Assembly: GCF_019448235.1 (NCBI RefSeq)
Contig: NZ_CP080409.1
Span: 2,914,001 to 2,978,000, forward strand
Reading direction: 5' to 3'
From: Nocardioides panacisoli
Lineage (GTDB): Bacteria > Actinomycetota > Actinomycetes > Propionibacteriales > Nocardioidaceae
DNA length: 64,000 nt
Shown here in pieces: positions 19,030-29,481 of the stretch (positions within the stretch are counted from its first letter, which is position 1; each line of letters starts with the position of its first letter). Under the pieces are notes generated by a model. That model searched no databases. It had not been told where the DNA came from and saw nothing but the letters and a program-made list of their open reading frames with translations. Made by a program: the position numbers and the translations under genes.

Positions 19030-19362
19030 TCAGGCGACGTACGGCGCGTCGGGCGTCTCGCTGACCATCGGCCGCTCGGCGCCGGCCCAGTCGAGCATGC
19101 CGCCCTCGAGGTTGACCACGTCGTGGCCGAGTTGGCCCAGGTAGGCCACGGCCTGCGCGGACCGGCCGCCCACCTTGCACACCACGAGGCTCTGGCCCTC
19201 GGGGACCTCCTGGACGCGCTCGGTGAGCTGGCTCAGCGGGATGTGGATGGCGCCGTCGATGTGGCCGGCCACCCACTCCTCGGGCTCACGCACGTCGATC
19301 ACGCTGAGCTGCTCGGGCAGCGGGTCGGGCACGTTCTCGATCGCGACGGTCGGGACGTTCAT
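19030..19362 (-). CDS. Rhodanese-like domain protein
   Basis: A single 110-residue rhodanese domain: LSVIDVREPEEWVAGHIDGA at the N-terminus and the active-site loop VVCKVGGRSAQAV with the catalytic cysteine. Such proteins carry persulfide sulfur for transfer to thiols or cofactor pathways. It lies 32 bp downstream of the Fpg/Nei gene on the same strand and is probably co-transcribed with it. Confidence 0.9.
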   Translation of the reverse strand: MNVPTVAIENVPDPLPEQLSVIDVREPEEWVAGHIDGAIHIPLSQLTERVQEVPEGQSLVVCKVGGRSAQAVAYLGQLGHDVVNLEGGMLDWAGAERPMVSETPDAPYVA

Positions 19363-19394
19363 GCGGGCCAGTGTGTCACCCGGGCCGCCGCGGC

Positions 19395-20273
19395 CTACTT
19401 GAGCAGCTTGCTCATCCGCCGGTCGGCGAGCGGCTTGCCGCCGGTCTGGCAGGTGGCGCAGTACTGCAGGCTCGAGTCGGCGAAGGAGACCTCGCGCACG
19501 GTGTCGCCGCACTCGGGGCAGGCCTGGCCGGTGCGGCCGTGGACGCGCAGGTTGCTCTTCTTCTCCGCCTTCAGCTCGGTGGCGGCGAGGCCGGCGGAAC
19601 GGGTGACCGCGTCGCCGAGCGTGTCGCGGATGGCGGCGTAGAGGGTGGCGCGCTCCTCGTCGGTGAGGGAGTTGGCGGCCTTGAAGGGGCTCATCCGCGC
19701 CACGTGCAGGATCTCGTCGGAGTAGGCGTTGCCGATGCCGGCGACGGTGCCCTGGTGGCGCAGCACGCCCTTGAGCTGCTTGCGCCCCTCGGTCTCGAGG
19801 ATCTCGGCGAGGAGGTCGGGGGTGAAGTCGTCGGTGAGCGGGTCGGGGCCGAGACGCGCGACGCCCTCGACGTCCGCGGGGTCGCGCACCAGGTAGAGCG
19901 CGAGCGACTTCTTGGTGCCGGCCTCGGTGATGTCCAGTCCGGGGGTGACGCCGTCGTCCTCGTCGAGGGCGATCCGCACCGCCAGCGGCGACTTGCCGCC
20001 GGGGCGCGGCGGCAGGGCGGGCAGCTCGTCCTTCCAGCGGATCCACCCGGCACGGGCGAGGTGGAGGACGAGGTGTAGGCCACTGGCCTCGATGTCGAGG
20101 AACTTGCCGTGGCGGCGTACGCCGTCCACGAGCGTGCCCTCGATCGCCGAGATCGGCGGGTCGTAGGTCTTCAGGGCGCTGAACGCCGGCACGTGGACGG
20201 CCGTGATCGCACGACCGGCCAGTCGTCCGCGCAGGTCCTGGGCCAGCGCTTCGACCTCGGGCAGCTCGGGCAC
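19395..20273 (-). CDS. Fpg/Nei-family DNA glycosylase/AP lyase
   Basis: A 292-residue base-excision repair enzyme. The start PELPEVEAL places the catalytic N-terminal proline at residue 2 followed by the essential glutamate. The helix-two-turn-helix region includes GIGNAYSDEILHVA. The C-terminal zinc finger is CPEC...CATC. The GTG start at 20273 is fixed by the need for N-terminal Pro and by TAGACT 7 nt upstream (20281-20286, minus strand); longer in-frame extensions are not credible. Oxidised pyrimidines or purines are the expected substrates. Confidence 0.92.
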   Translation of the reverse strand: MPELPEVEALAQDLRGRLAGRAITAVHVPAFSALKTYDPPISAIEGTLVDGVRRHGKFLDIEASGLHLVLHLARAGWIRWKDELPALPPRPGGKSPLAVRIALDEDDGVTPGLDITEAGTKKSLALYLVRDPADVEGVARLGPDPLTDDFTPDLLAEILETEGRKQLKGVLRHQGTVAGIGNAYSDEILHVARMSPFKAANSLTDEERATLYAAIRDTLGDAVTRSAGLAATELKAEKKSNLRVHGRTGQACPECGDTVREVSFADSSLQYCATCQTGGKPLADRRMSKLLK

Positions 20274-20449
20274 GAAACGCAGTCTAGGCGTCGCCACGGA
20301 CCTCGGCACCGACCTCGTGGGAGCAGGATCGAGGGGTCCCGAGGCGGGACCGTGGTTCCCATCGTCGGCGGCACCGGTCATAGTTGACCTGACATGGGTG
20401 CCTCGCTCGCGCAGCACACGTGCTCCCTGCCACGACGAAAGGAACCCGC

Positions 20450-20911
20450 ATGACCTCCCTCAAGCGCTCCCTCGCCCTCGCCGGCGCGGCGCCGATCCTC
20501 GCCCTCTCGCTGACCGCCTGTGGTGGCGGTGGCGCCCCGACCGATGCCGCGGTGGAGGACTTCTGCAACATCGGCGACGAGCTCGGCACGGTCTTCGAGG
20601 ACGTCGCCGACGACGACTACGAGGGCTTCGTCGACGCGGCCGCGCAGGCCTCGGAGACCATGGAGGAGATCGGCACGCCCGAGGACATCCCCGACGACGC
20701 GCGGGCCGGGTTCGAGTCGCTCTCCGACGCGCTGTCGGACCTGGACTCCCAGGACGTGGAGGACTCGGTCAAGGAGTTGACCGACGCCACCGAGTCCGGC
20801 GAGGACGTCGACGAGCAGCAGATCGTCAGCGAGATGTTCGGCATCGACGACGACGACATCTCCGACTTCGAGGCCTTCACCGAGTACACCGAGGAGTCCT
20901 GCAGCAGCTGA
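20450..20911 (+). CDS. Small acidic lipoprotein
   Basis: A 153-residue exported protein. After a lysine/arginine start and a hydrophobic stretch comes the lipobox LTAC, with the cysteine probably lipidated. The mature part is strongly acidic (EDVADDDYEG, IDDDDISDFEAF) with only two further cysteines, one of them near the C-terminus. The start is ATG at 20450 with AAAGGA upstream. Function unknown. Confidence 0.8.
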   Translation: MTSLKRSLALAGAAPILALSLTACGGGGAPTDAAVEDFCNIGDELGTVFEDVADDDYEGFVDAAAQASETMEEIGTPEDIPDDARAGFESLSDALSDLDSQDVEDSVKELTDATESGEDVDEQQIVSEMFGIDDDDISDFEAFTEYTEESCSS

Positions 20912-20947
20912 CCGACGGCTGTCGGTGGCCGGCGCTACGGTCAGGCC

Positions 20948-21385
20948 ATGACCGACGTGCGGCAGGTGCAGGTGACCGTCGACTGCGCGGATCCGCGTGG
21001 GCTGGCGACGTTCTGGAGCGCCATGCTGGGTTATGAGTGCCCGGCACCGCCTCCGGGCTTCGACTCCTGGGACGCCTTCGCCGACACGCTGCCGGCCGAG
21101 GCGCGCAACGCACGGTGGGCGACCGAGGACCCCGGCGGCGTCGGCCCACGGCTGTTCTTCCAGCGCGTGCCGGAGGAGAAGACAGTGAAGAACCGACTGC
21201 ACCTCGACGTCCGCGCCGCGCCGGGACTCGAGGGTGCGGACCGGATGGCGGCGCTGGAGGCGGAGTGTGAGCGGCTGATGGTGCTCGGCGCGAGCCGCGT
21301 CAGCCGCACCGATCCCGAGCTGCCGATGGAGCTCGGGTTCATCGTGATGACCGACCCGGAGGGCAACGAGTTCTGCCTGGACTGA
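20948..21385 (+). CDS. VOC-superfamily (glyoxalase-like) protein
   Basis: A 145-residue glyoxalase-like fold protein with two beta-alpha repeats: VQVTVDCADPRGLATFWSAM at the N-terminus, NRLHLDV in the middle and MTDPEGNEFCLD at the end. Members bind a metal or act as binding proteins or antibiotic sequestrants; the specific role cannot be told. TACGGT (20936-20941) and 6 nt precede the ATG. Confidence 0.85.
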   Translation: MTDVRQVQVTVDCADPRGLATFWSAMLGYECPAPPPGFDSWDAFADTLPAEARNARWATEDPGGVGPRLFFQRVPEEKTVKNRLHLDVRAAPGLEGADRMAALEAECERLMVLGASRVSRTDPELPMELGFIVMTDPEGNEFCLD

Positions 21386-21451
21386 GGCGGCCCCGACACG
21401 CGTGCCGCGTCAATCTACGACGCAGCCTAGACAGCCCGATACGGTCCCGGC

Positions 21452-22666
21452 GTGGACCCGATCCGGAATCCCTACGCCCCCGGCGCCGGCCAGCGCCCAC
21501 CCGAGCTGGCGGGCCGGGACGAGCAGCTCGGCGCCTTCGACGTGGTGCTCGAACGCGTGGCGCGGGGCCGTCCCGAGCGCAGCCTGGTGCTGACCGGACT
21601 CCGAGGTGTCGGCAAGACCGTCCTGCTCAACCAGCTGCGATCGGCCGCGGTCCGCAAGGGCTGGGGCACCGGCAAGCTCGAGGCGCGACCGGACCAGTCG
21701 CTGCGACGTCCGCTCTCCAGTGCGCTGCACCAGGCGGTGCGGGAGCTCGGGCACTCCTCGGCCGAGGAGAGCGACCAGGTGCTCGGCGTACTCCGCGCCT
21801 TCGTCGAGCGCGACGCCGGCAGCGGCGCGAAGCTCAAGGACCGCTGGAGCCCCGGCATCCAGGTGCCGCCCGCCAAGGGACGCGCGGACTCCGGCGACGT
21901 CGAGATCGACCTCGTCGAACTGCTCACCGACGTCGGCGGGCTCGCCGCTGATGAGGGCAAGGGCGTCGGCATCTTCATCGACGAGATGCAGGACCTCGGC
22001 CCCGAGGACGTCTCCGCGCTCTGCGCGGCCTGCCACGAGCTGAGCCAGAACGGCCTGCCCGTGATCGTCGTCGGCGCCGGCCTGCCGCACCTGCCGGCCG
22101 TGCTGTCGGAGTCGAAGTCCTACTCCGAGCGGCTCTTCTCCTACCAGCGCATCGACCGACTCTCCCGCGATGCCGCGGACAAGGCGCTGGTGGCGCCCGC
22201 GGCCGAGGAGGACGCGGCGTACGACGCCGACGCGCTGGCGGCGCTGTACGAGGCCACCGGCGGCTACCCCTACTTCATCCAGGCCTACGGCAAGACCGTG
22301 TGGGACCACGCCCCGGACTCGCCGATCACCGCGGCCGATGTCGCCGTCGCCGCCCCCGAAGCCGAGGAGGAGCTCGCGGTCGGCTTCTTCGGCTCCCGCT
22401 ACGACCGTGCGACGCCGGGGGAGCGGGAATACCTGCGCGCCATGGCTGACGTCGCCAGCGAGATGGCCGCCAGCGGCCAGGGCAAGATCGACGACATCGG
22501 CTCCGTCGCCACCGCCGACGTCGCCATCCAGCTTGCCAAGAAGCCGCAGTCGCTCTCCCCGGCGCGCGACGCCTTGCTGAAGAAGGGCCTGATCTACTCC
22601 GCCGAACGCGGCCTGATCGCCTTCACCGTGCCGCACTTCGGGCGCTACCTCCGCGCCCACGGGTAG
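21452..22666 (+). CDS. AAA/ORC-like ATPase of unknown role
   Basis: A 404-residue P-loop ATPase. Walker A is TGLRGVGKT (about residues 48-56) and Walker B is GIFIDEMQDL. The fold resembles ORC/CDC6- or STAND-type AAA domains, with a C-terminal winged-helix-like part (LLKKGLIYSAERGLIAFTVPHFGRYL). It stands alone except for the small gene 47 bp downstream. TACGGT (21440-21445) and 6 nt precede the GTG start. Partner or substrate unknown. Confidence 0.8.
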   Translation: MDPIRNPYAPGAGQRPPELAGRDEQLGAFDVVLERVARGRPERSLVLTGLRGVGKTVLLNQLRSAAVRKGWGTGKLEARPDQSLRRPLSSALHQAVRELGHSSAEESDQVLGVLRAFVERDAGSGAKLKDRWSPGIQVPPAKGRADSGDVEIDLVELLTDVGGLAADEGKGVGIFIDEMQDLGPEDVSALCAACHELSQNGLPVIVVGAGLPHLPAVLSESKSYSERLFSYQRIDRLSRDAADKALVAPAAEEDAAYDADALAALYEATGGYPYFIQAYGKTVWDHAPDSPITAADVAVAAPEAEEELAVGFFGSRYDRATPGEREYLRAMADVASEMAASGQGKIDDIGSVATADVAIQLAKKPQSLSPARDALLKKGLIYSAERGLIAFTVPHFGRYLRAHG

Positions 22667-22713
22667 GAGCCTCGTCCGCGCCGATCGGTGGGTGCATCGG
22701 ACATGCTGTGGGC

Positions 22714-23109
22714 GTGACGTGCGACCGGCTCTGGGAGCGCCTCCTCGAGGCCCTCGACGCCTGGGGCTCTGCTGCGCAGGTGGGGCCCGGCCGGATCGAG
22801 GTGACGCTGCCGGACCGCGACAGCGATGGTCGCGACGTTGTCATCGTGATGACGCCCGACGAATGGGTCGACATGGCCAGCGTGGCCCTCGGCGGCTTCG
22901 ACAGCGCGTTGGAGGAGGTCACGCAGACGCTCTTGGAACTCCGGCCCGACGAGCACTACGCCGTCCACCGGGAGTACCGGCTCTACGGGGCCACCACACC
23001 GTCGCTGCCTGACGAGGAGTATCAGGCCGAGCCCGGTGGCGAGTGGGTGGTCCGCGATGACCAGGGCAGGATCCGCAGCCGGCTCAGCGACTGGATCGAG
23101 CCAGAGTGA
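22714..23109 (+). CDS. Small acidic protein of unknown function
   Basis: 131 residues, acidic, with tryptophan-rich ends (RLWERLLEALDAWG at the start, LSDWIEPE at the end). No family was recognised, though the fold may be alpha/beta. The GTG at 22714 is preferred over 22708 because CATGCT plus 6 nt precede it. It follows the AAA ATPase and may be co-expressed. Its 3' end overlaps the convergent HNH gene by 26 bp. Confidence 0.6.
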   Translation: MTCDRLWERLLEALDAWGSAAQVGPGRIEVTLPDRDSDGRDVVIVMTPDEWVDMASVALGGFDSALEEVTQTLLELRPDEHYAVHREYRLYGATTPSLPDEEYQAEPGGEWVVRDDQGRIRSRLSDWIEPE

Positions 23110-24427
23110 GCCATCCCCGCCCGGCGGAAGGCCCTGCCCGAGGCCCGTCGCCGGTCGCAACGTCCTCGACGTCATGGCCGGGTAGGGGTGGGGCCGTCGA
23201 TCGGTGGTGGTGTCCGGTCGGGGTGCGGGTGGTGACGGTGTGTCGTGGGCCGGGTCCGGCGCGGGCGACCCAGCCGGGGGCTTGTTTGGCGTAGTTGCAG
23301 GCCTCGCAGAGACCTTGGGTGTTCTCGGTCGTCGTGGGGCCGCCGGTGGCGACGGCGTGGACGTGGTCGATGTGGCGGATGGGGGCGTCGCAGTAGGGGG
23401 TGCGGCAGGTCCGGTCGCGGGTGGCGATGAAGTCCGCGAGCCCGGCTGGTGCGGTCCGGCTGCGGGAGGTCTGGGCGACCAGGGCTCCGGTGCCGGGGTG
23501 GGTGTAGAGCTGCTGGAACCACAACCCCACGGCCTGGTTGGCGGCATGGGTGATCAGGTCCCGCGCCCACTGGGCCGGGACGGTGTCGTAGCCCTCCAGG
23601 TGGGCTGGCTCGGCGTCACCGGCGAACAGGGTGCGGTCGGTCAGCACCAGCTTGACCGCCACGTCCGGACCCACATGCGGGTGGCGGCCGGTGAGGCGTT
23701 CGACCATGGCGTCGGCCATCACTTGGCCACGGGACCGGTCATCACCCTGGGATCGCGCAGACTCAGCCGTCTGTTTGAGGGCGGCGTAGCAGGCCACCCC
23801 GTCCGCGACGGGCAGGAGTGCGGAGAACCGGACCATGGTGTCGGGTGCGGGTCGGACGGAGACATGGCGGTCGGCGGCCGCCCGGCGGGCGCGGTCGATC
23901 AGGCCGTGGGGGTCGATGCGGTAGACCAGTCGGCGGGCTTCGGCGACCAGTCGCCGGTCACCCCAGCCGACCGACTCGGGGCCGTTGAGGTGCCGGTCGA
24001 CCTCGGCCCGGTCGCCACGGGTGAGGCAGGCGGTCTCGCGGGCGATGAGGGTGGCACGCCACTCGCTCAACGACCCCTCCCGCAGTGCCGCGAAGCTGGA
24101 GCCCAACTCGTCGACGAGTGCCTTCGCCAACCCGAGGTGACGCCCACCGCGGGTCGGCGACTCGCGGCGAGCGAGCGCGACCTCGGCCCCGACGCCCCGG
24201 CCCCGTTGACGGGCCGGAACGCGGGCGGCTTCCTCGGCCTCGCGACGGCGGTCGGCGAACTCGACACTGGCGCGGGCCTGCAGCGCCGCGGCGGTGGACT
24301 TCAGGTCCTCCAGCTCGCGGATGAGCTCGATCAGCTCACCCTCGCCGACTCGCGCGGGCAGCGGGCCGTCGGCTCGTGTGGCCAGCAGCTCCCGGTCCGC
24401 GCGGACCTTGGCGAGTAGATCGAACAT
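23084..24427 (-). CDS. DUF222/HNH endonuclease (13E12-type repeat family)
   Basis: A 447-residue protein. The N-terminal DUF222 region has the typical ELIELIRELEDLKSTAAALQ helix. The C-terminal HNH nuclease motif is CRTPYCDAPIRHIDHVHAV, then NTQGLCEACN. The last 50 residues are Pro/Gly/Thr-rich and probably disordered. Actinobacterial genomes often carry many copies of this family, and copies share long near-identical tracts. Cellular role is unsettled; it is not part of an obvious restriction system here. Confidence 0.87.
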   Translation of the reverse strand: MFDLLAKVRADRELLATRADGPLPARVGEGELIELIRELEDLKSTAAALQARASVEFADRRREAEEAARVPARQRGRGVGAEVALARRESPTRGGRHLGLAKALVDELGSSFAALREGSLSEWRATLIARETACLTRGDRAEVDRHLNGPESVGWGDRRLVAEARRLVYRIDPHGLIDRARRAAADRHVSVRPAPDTMVRFSALLPVADGVACYAALKQTAESARSQGDDRSRGQVMADAMVERLTGRHPHVGPDVAVKLVLTDRTLFAGDAEPAHLEGYDTVPAQWARDLITHAANQAVGLWFQQLYTHPGTGALVAQTSRSRTAPAGLADFIATRDRTCRTPYCDAPIRHIDHVHAVATGGPTTTENTQGLCEACNYAKQAPGWVARAGPGPRHTVTTRTPTGHHHRSTAPPLPGHDVEDVATGDGPRAGPSAGRGWLTLARSSR

Positions 24428-24434
24428 GTGTACG

Positions 24435-24440
24435 AGTATA
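24435..24440 (-). promoter_or_regulatory. -10 hexamer of the leaderless HNH promoter
   Basis: TATACT on the minus strand, ending 7 nt before the ATG at 24427, so the transcript would start at or next to the start codon. This is the closest match to the consensus TATAAT among the -10 elements in this window. Confidence 0.6.
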
Positions 24441-24643
24441 ATGCGCGGCGCCGACAGGTGTGCCGGATCTCCACAGGTGCCCAGCACCTTCGTTCGGGTC
24501 CAGGGTGCGTCGACGCCGGGATAATCCGTGGCGTCGCGCTGCCTCCGATGACTACTCTCGACGCACCATGTGGAACGACGCCTGACCCGACTCGCGCCCG
24601 CGGCCCACGCCCGGCGAGTCACGACTCGTCCGAAGGCGCTCGC

Positions 24644-26278
<1,635 letters not shown>

Positions 26279-26296
26279 GTCGGCGTACGTCGGGGG

Positions 26297-26560
26297 TCAG
26301 GTCGTGCCGCTGCTGCCGGGGGAGCCGACCCGGTCGACCGGATCGGACCCACCGCTGCTGGGCGCGCAGTGGGCGCAGCAGTAGATCGTGCCGTGGACCT
26401 CCACGCCGTGCCCGAGGACCTGGCAGCCGCAGTGGTCGCAGCGGGGCGCGATCCGGTGGGCGGCGCACTCGATGCTGTCGAAGGTGAACTGCTCACCGGC
26501 GGCGGTGGTCACCTCGAAGCTGCGGTCGTACTCGTTGCCGCACGTGGCGCACGTGTTCAT
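26297..26560 (-). CDS. Small cysteine-rich zinc-ribbon/metallothionein-like protein
   Basis: 87 residues with three CxxC-type pairs: CATC at the N-terminus, CDHCGC in the middle and CCAHC near residue 65, plus a conserved FDSIECAAH. This arrangement resembles a small actinobacterial zinc-binding family related to prokaryotic metallothioneins. The last 20 residues are Gly/Ser-rich. AGAGGAG lies 7 nt before the ATG. Probable metal storage or a structural zinc protein. Confidence 0.75.
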   Translation of the reverse strand: MNTCATCGNEYDRSFEVTTAAGEQFTFDSIECAAHRIAPRCDHCGCQVLGHGVEVHGTIYCCAHCAPSSGGSDPVDRVGSPGSSGTT

Positions 26561-26631
26561 GATCGGCTCCTCTCGATCGGGTGCCTCAGTGGTGCGGTAC
26601 CCGATGTCGGCCCGATGATGCGCGGCCGCGT

Positions 26632-27417
26632 TCAGTCGGAGGCGACGTCGCAGCGGTGGGCGTCGTTGCCCTCCCAGCCCGGGGCGACCCCGGGCCGCAG
26701 GCGGTAGTCGTCGTCGTAGTCGCCACCGAAGAGGTGCCGGTAGCCGATCGGCTCCTCGTCGCGTGCGCCCTCGACCCGCGCCACGAGTCGCGCGACCTCC
26801 GCGTCGAACTGGCCGTCGTCCCAGTGGTGGACGCTGGTCAGCACGTGCGGCGCGAGCGGCGCCATGCCGGTGTAGTGGAACGTGCCGTGCAGCAGCGGGA
26901 ACAGCACGTCCTCGGGCCGCCCGCTCACCCCGCGCGGACCGAACGCGGAGGCCCGGTCACCGGCCGAGGTCACCGCGAGCGCGCGTCGCCCGACCAGCCC
27001 GCCGTCGCCGTACTTGCGCACGCGGCCGGTCACCTCGTCCTTCACCCCGAAGGCGAAGCCGTTGACGAAGATCCGGTCGATCCAACCCTTGAGGATCGCC
27101 GGCATGCCGTACCACCACAGCGGGAACTGCAGCACCACCAGCTCCGACGCCGCGAGCTTGTCCTGTTCGGCGCGGATGTCGGGCGCCAGCCGCCCCTCGT
27201 GGTGCCCGGTGGCCTGCCAGGTCGACACCGGCGTCCCCGGCTCCGGCGCCGCGCCGGTCAGGTCGGCCGCGGTCAGCACCGGGTCGAACCCCATCCGGTA
27301 GAGGTCGCTCTCGACCACCGTGTGGCCCCGCTCCCGCAACTGCGGGAGTACGGCGTCACGCAGCTGGCCGTTGAGGGAATCCGCGTCCGGGTGCGCCAGC
27401 ACCCACAGCACCTGCAT
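26632..27417 (-). CDS. NAD(P)H:quinone oxidoreductase (flavodoxin-fold, NQO1-like)
   Basis: A 261-residue FMN/FAD flavoprotein of the NQO/MdaB group. The N-terminus VLWVLAHPDADSLNGQLRDA and the motif LQFPLWWYGMPAILKGWIDRIF are diagnostic. It reduces quinones or similar electrophiles by two electrons, protecting against redox cycling. AAGGAG sits 6 nt before the ATG. It is downstream of the methyltransferase gene on the same strand with a 26-bp gap, so a small operon is likely. Confidence 0.9.
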   Translation of the reverse strand: MQVLWVLAHPDADSLNGQLRDAVLPQLRERGHTVVESDLYRMGFDPVLTAADLTGAAPEPGTPVSTWQATGHHEGRLAPDIRAEQDKLAASELVVLQFPLWWYGMPAILKGWIDRIFVNGFAFGVKDEVTGRVRKYGDGGLVGRRALAVTSAGDRASAFGPRGVSGRPEDVLFPLLHGTFHYTGMAPLAPHVLTSVHHWDDGQFDAEVARLVARVEGARDEEPIGYRHLFGGDYDDDYRLRPGVAPGWEGNDAHRCDVASD

Positions 27418-27443
27418 CGCCGCTCCTTCGTCGAGGCCTTCCC

Positions 27444-28223
27444 TCAGCAGAGCGCCCGCGGGGCCGCGGCTATTCCGACCACCACCGTGGCGTCGTACTC
27501 CTCGCCGTGGTCGAGGGCCGCCGACAGGCCGGCATCGCGCAGCACTGCCAGCGCCGCCGGCCCCTGGCCGGCGCTCACCTCGCTGAGCAGCCGCCCGCCC
27601 GGGGTGAGCCAGTCGGCCGCCAGCGTCGCGACGCGGCGCAGCACGTCCAGCCCGTCCGGACCGCCGGCCACCGTCGTCCGCGGCTCGTGGTCGCGGGAGT
27701 CGGCCGGCATCTGCGCGACCGCGTCGTCGGGCACGTAGGGCACGTTCGCGGTCATCACGTCCACCCGCCCGCGCAGGTCCGCGGGCAGCGGCGCCACCAG
27801 GTCGCCGGCGTACGCCGTCCCGAGCCCGGCGAGGTTGTCGCGCGCGCAGGCGACCGCGGCCGGGTCGACGTCGACCGCGTGCAGGACCACCCCCGGCACC
27901 CGGGTCGCGACGGCGAGCCCGATCGCACCCGTGCCGCAGCACAGGTCGACCACGGTGCCACCCGGCGGCGTCACCCCGGCGGCCACGTCGACCAGGTGGG
28001 TCGTACGGCGGCGGGGGACGAACACGCCCGGCGCGACGGCCACGCGCAGCCCGGCGAACGCGACCCACCCCAGCACGTGCTCCAACGGCTCGCCGGCGAC
28101 GCGGCGGCGTACGAGCTCCTCGAGGGCGGTGCCGTCGGCTGCGTCGACCAACAGTGCCGCCTCCTCCTCGGCGAACACGCACCCGGCCGCCCGCAGTCGA
28201 TCCACCAGCGGGTCGGGGTTCAC
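27444..28223 (-). CDS. HemK/PrmC-like protein-glutamine N5-methyltransferase
   Basis: A 259-residue SAM-dependent methyltransferase. The SAM motif is VDLCCGTGAIGLAVA. The catalytic tetrapeptide NPPY of HemK proteins is replaced by NVPY (TANVPYVPDDA). The N-terminal helical domain ends GEPLEHVLGWVAFAGLRVAV, as in PrmC. The substitution Pro to Val marks a known paralogous group annotated as putative protein N5-glutamine methyltransferase, so the substrate may not be release factors. GTG at 28223 is chosen because upstream residues are non-conserved. Confidence 0.85.
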   Translation of the reverse strand: MNPDPLVDRLRAAGCVFAEEEAALLVDAADGTALEELVRRRVAGEPLEHVLGWVAFAGLRVAVAPGVFVPRRRTTHLVDVAAGVTPPGGTVVDLCCGTGAIGLAVATRVPGVVLHAVDVDPAAVACARDNLAGLGTAYAGDLVAPLPADLRGRVDVMTANVPYVPDDAVAQMPADSRDHEPRTTVAGGPDGLDVLRRVATLAADWLTPGGRLLSEVSAGQGPAALAVLRDAGLSAALDHGEEYDATVVVGIAAAPRALC

Positions 28224-28320
28224 GCCGGCCTCCTGGGTCTCGACACGCCGGTCGCGGGCTCGCACGCTCGCCCGCGCGGCTGCTCGACCCCGTCGGGCGA
28301 CGCTGCCCGCGCAGGCGCGG

Positions 28321-28554
28321 TCAGCGGCCCTCCGGCATCAGCAGCCAGCCGACCACGTAGAGGATGATGCCGGTGCCGAAGCCGAAGATCACGGCGACGA
28401 CCAGCAGGATCCGCACCAGGTTGGCGTCCAGGCCCAGGTAGCGCGCGACGCCGCCGCACACACCGGCGATCATCTTGTCGTCCGGCGTGCGGACCAGCTT
28501 CTTGCCCTCCGGCCTCGGCGCCGGTGGCGGGGAGTAGTTCTCGTAGTTGCTCAT
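28321..28554 (-). CDS. PspC-domain membrane protein
   Basis: 77 residues forming a single PspC domain: KKLVRTPDDKMIAGVCGGVARYLG, then LVRILLVVAVIFGFGTGIIL as the membrane part. PspC proteins take part in envelope-stress sensing in other bacteria. No pspA is nearby, so the role here is open. Confidence 0.9.
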   Translation of the reverse strand: MSNYENYSPPPAPRPEGKKLVRTPDDKMIAGVCGGVARYLGLDANLVRILLVVAVIFGFGTGIILYVVGWLLMPEGR

Positions 28555-28676
28555 GACTCCATGGTGCCGCGCTCGTCGCAGCGCGACATCGGGGAACGCC
28601 CCGGAACCGTCCCTGATCGCACCCGGACCCGCGAGCCGCCGGGCGCGCACCCTCCCCGGGCGGACACAATGGAGGC

Positions 28677-29471
28677 ATGCGACCCCAGGTCGTGGCGCAC
28701 CGTGGCGCCAGTGCCACCGAGGCCGAGCACACCCTCGGCGCCTACCTCGCAGCGCTCGACGAGGGGGCGGAGGGCCTGGAGTGCGACGTCCGGCTCACCG
28801 CCGACGGCCACCTGGTCTGCGTCCACGACCGCAGCCTGCGGCGTACCGGCTCCAGCGCGGGGCTGGTCTCCACCTCCGACCTCGCCGACCTGGCCGAGCT
28901 CGACTTCGCCACCTGGAAGCGGCCCTGGGCCGACCTCGACGACGAGGCCGAGGAACCCGACGAGGACATGGGCCGCGTCCTGACCCTGCGCAAGCTGCTC
29001 GAGACCGTCGCCGACTACGACCGTCGCGTCGAGGTGGCGATCGAGACCAAGCACCCCACCCGGTACGGCGGGCTGGTCGAGCGCCGCCTGGTCGACCTGC
29101 TGCGCAACTTCGGCTGGCACCGTGCCGGTGCGCCGGTGCGCGTCATGAGCTTCTCCTTCACCGCGCTGCAGCGCGTGGAGCGCCACGCCCCGGAGATGCA
29201 GCTGGTGCAGCTGGTCGAGCGCGCCAGCTACTGGCCGATGCTGCGCCGCGCCGTGGGACGGGAGTGGACCATGGGGCCCGGCATCAAGCTCGTCCGGGAG
29301 CACCCCGAGATCGTCGAGCGCATGGCGCGCCACCGCGACGTCCACGTGTGGACGGTCAACAACGAGGAGGACCTGCAGCGCTGCCTGGACCTGGGCGTCA
29401 AGGCCGTGATCACCGACCGGCCGGGCCACCTCGTCGACCTGCTGGACCGCCGGGAGCGCGACGACCAGTAG
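28677..29471 (+). CDS. Glycerophosphodiester phosphodiesterase
   Basis: A 264-residue TIM-barrel GDPD that hydrolyses glycerophosphodiesters to glycerol 3-phosphate and an alcohol. The catalytic VAHRGASATEAEHTLGAY (His8, Arg9), GLECDVRLTADGHLVCVHD and the C-terminal VWTVNN are present. No signal peptide, so it is cytoplasmic. Its TAG stop doubles as the first bases of the TAGGTT -10 element of the next gene. Confidence 0.94.
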   Translation: MRPQVVAHRGASATEAEHTLGAYLAALDEGAEGLECDVRLTADGHLVCVHDRSLRRTGSSAGLVSTSDLADLAELDFATWKRPWADLDDEAEEPDEDMGRVLTLRKLLETVADYDRRVEVAIETKHPTRYGGLVERRLVDLLRNFGWHRAGAPVRVMSFSFTALQRVERHAPEMQLVQLVERASYWPMLRRAVGREWTMGPGIKLVREHPEIVERMARHRDVHVWTVNNEEDLQRCLDLGVKAVITDRPGHLVDLLDRRERDDQ

Positions 29472-29481
29472 GTTGCCCCTC

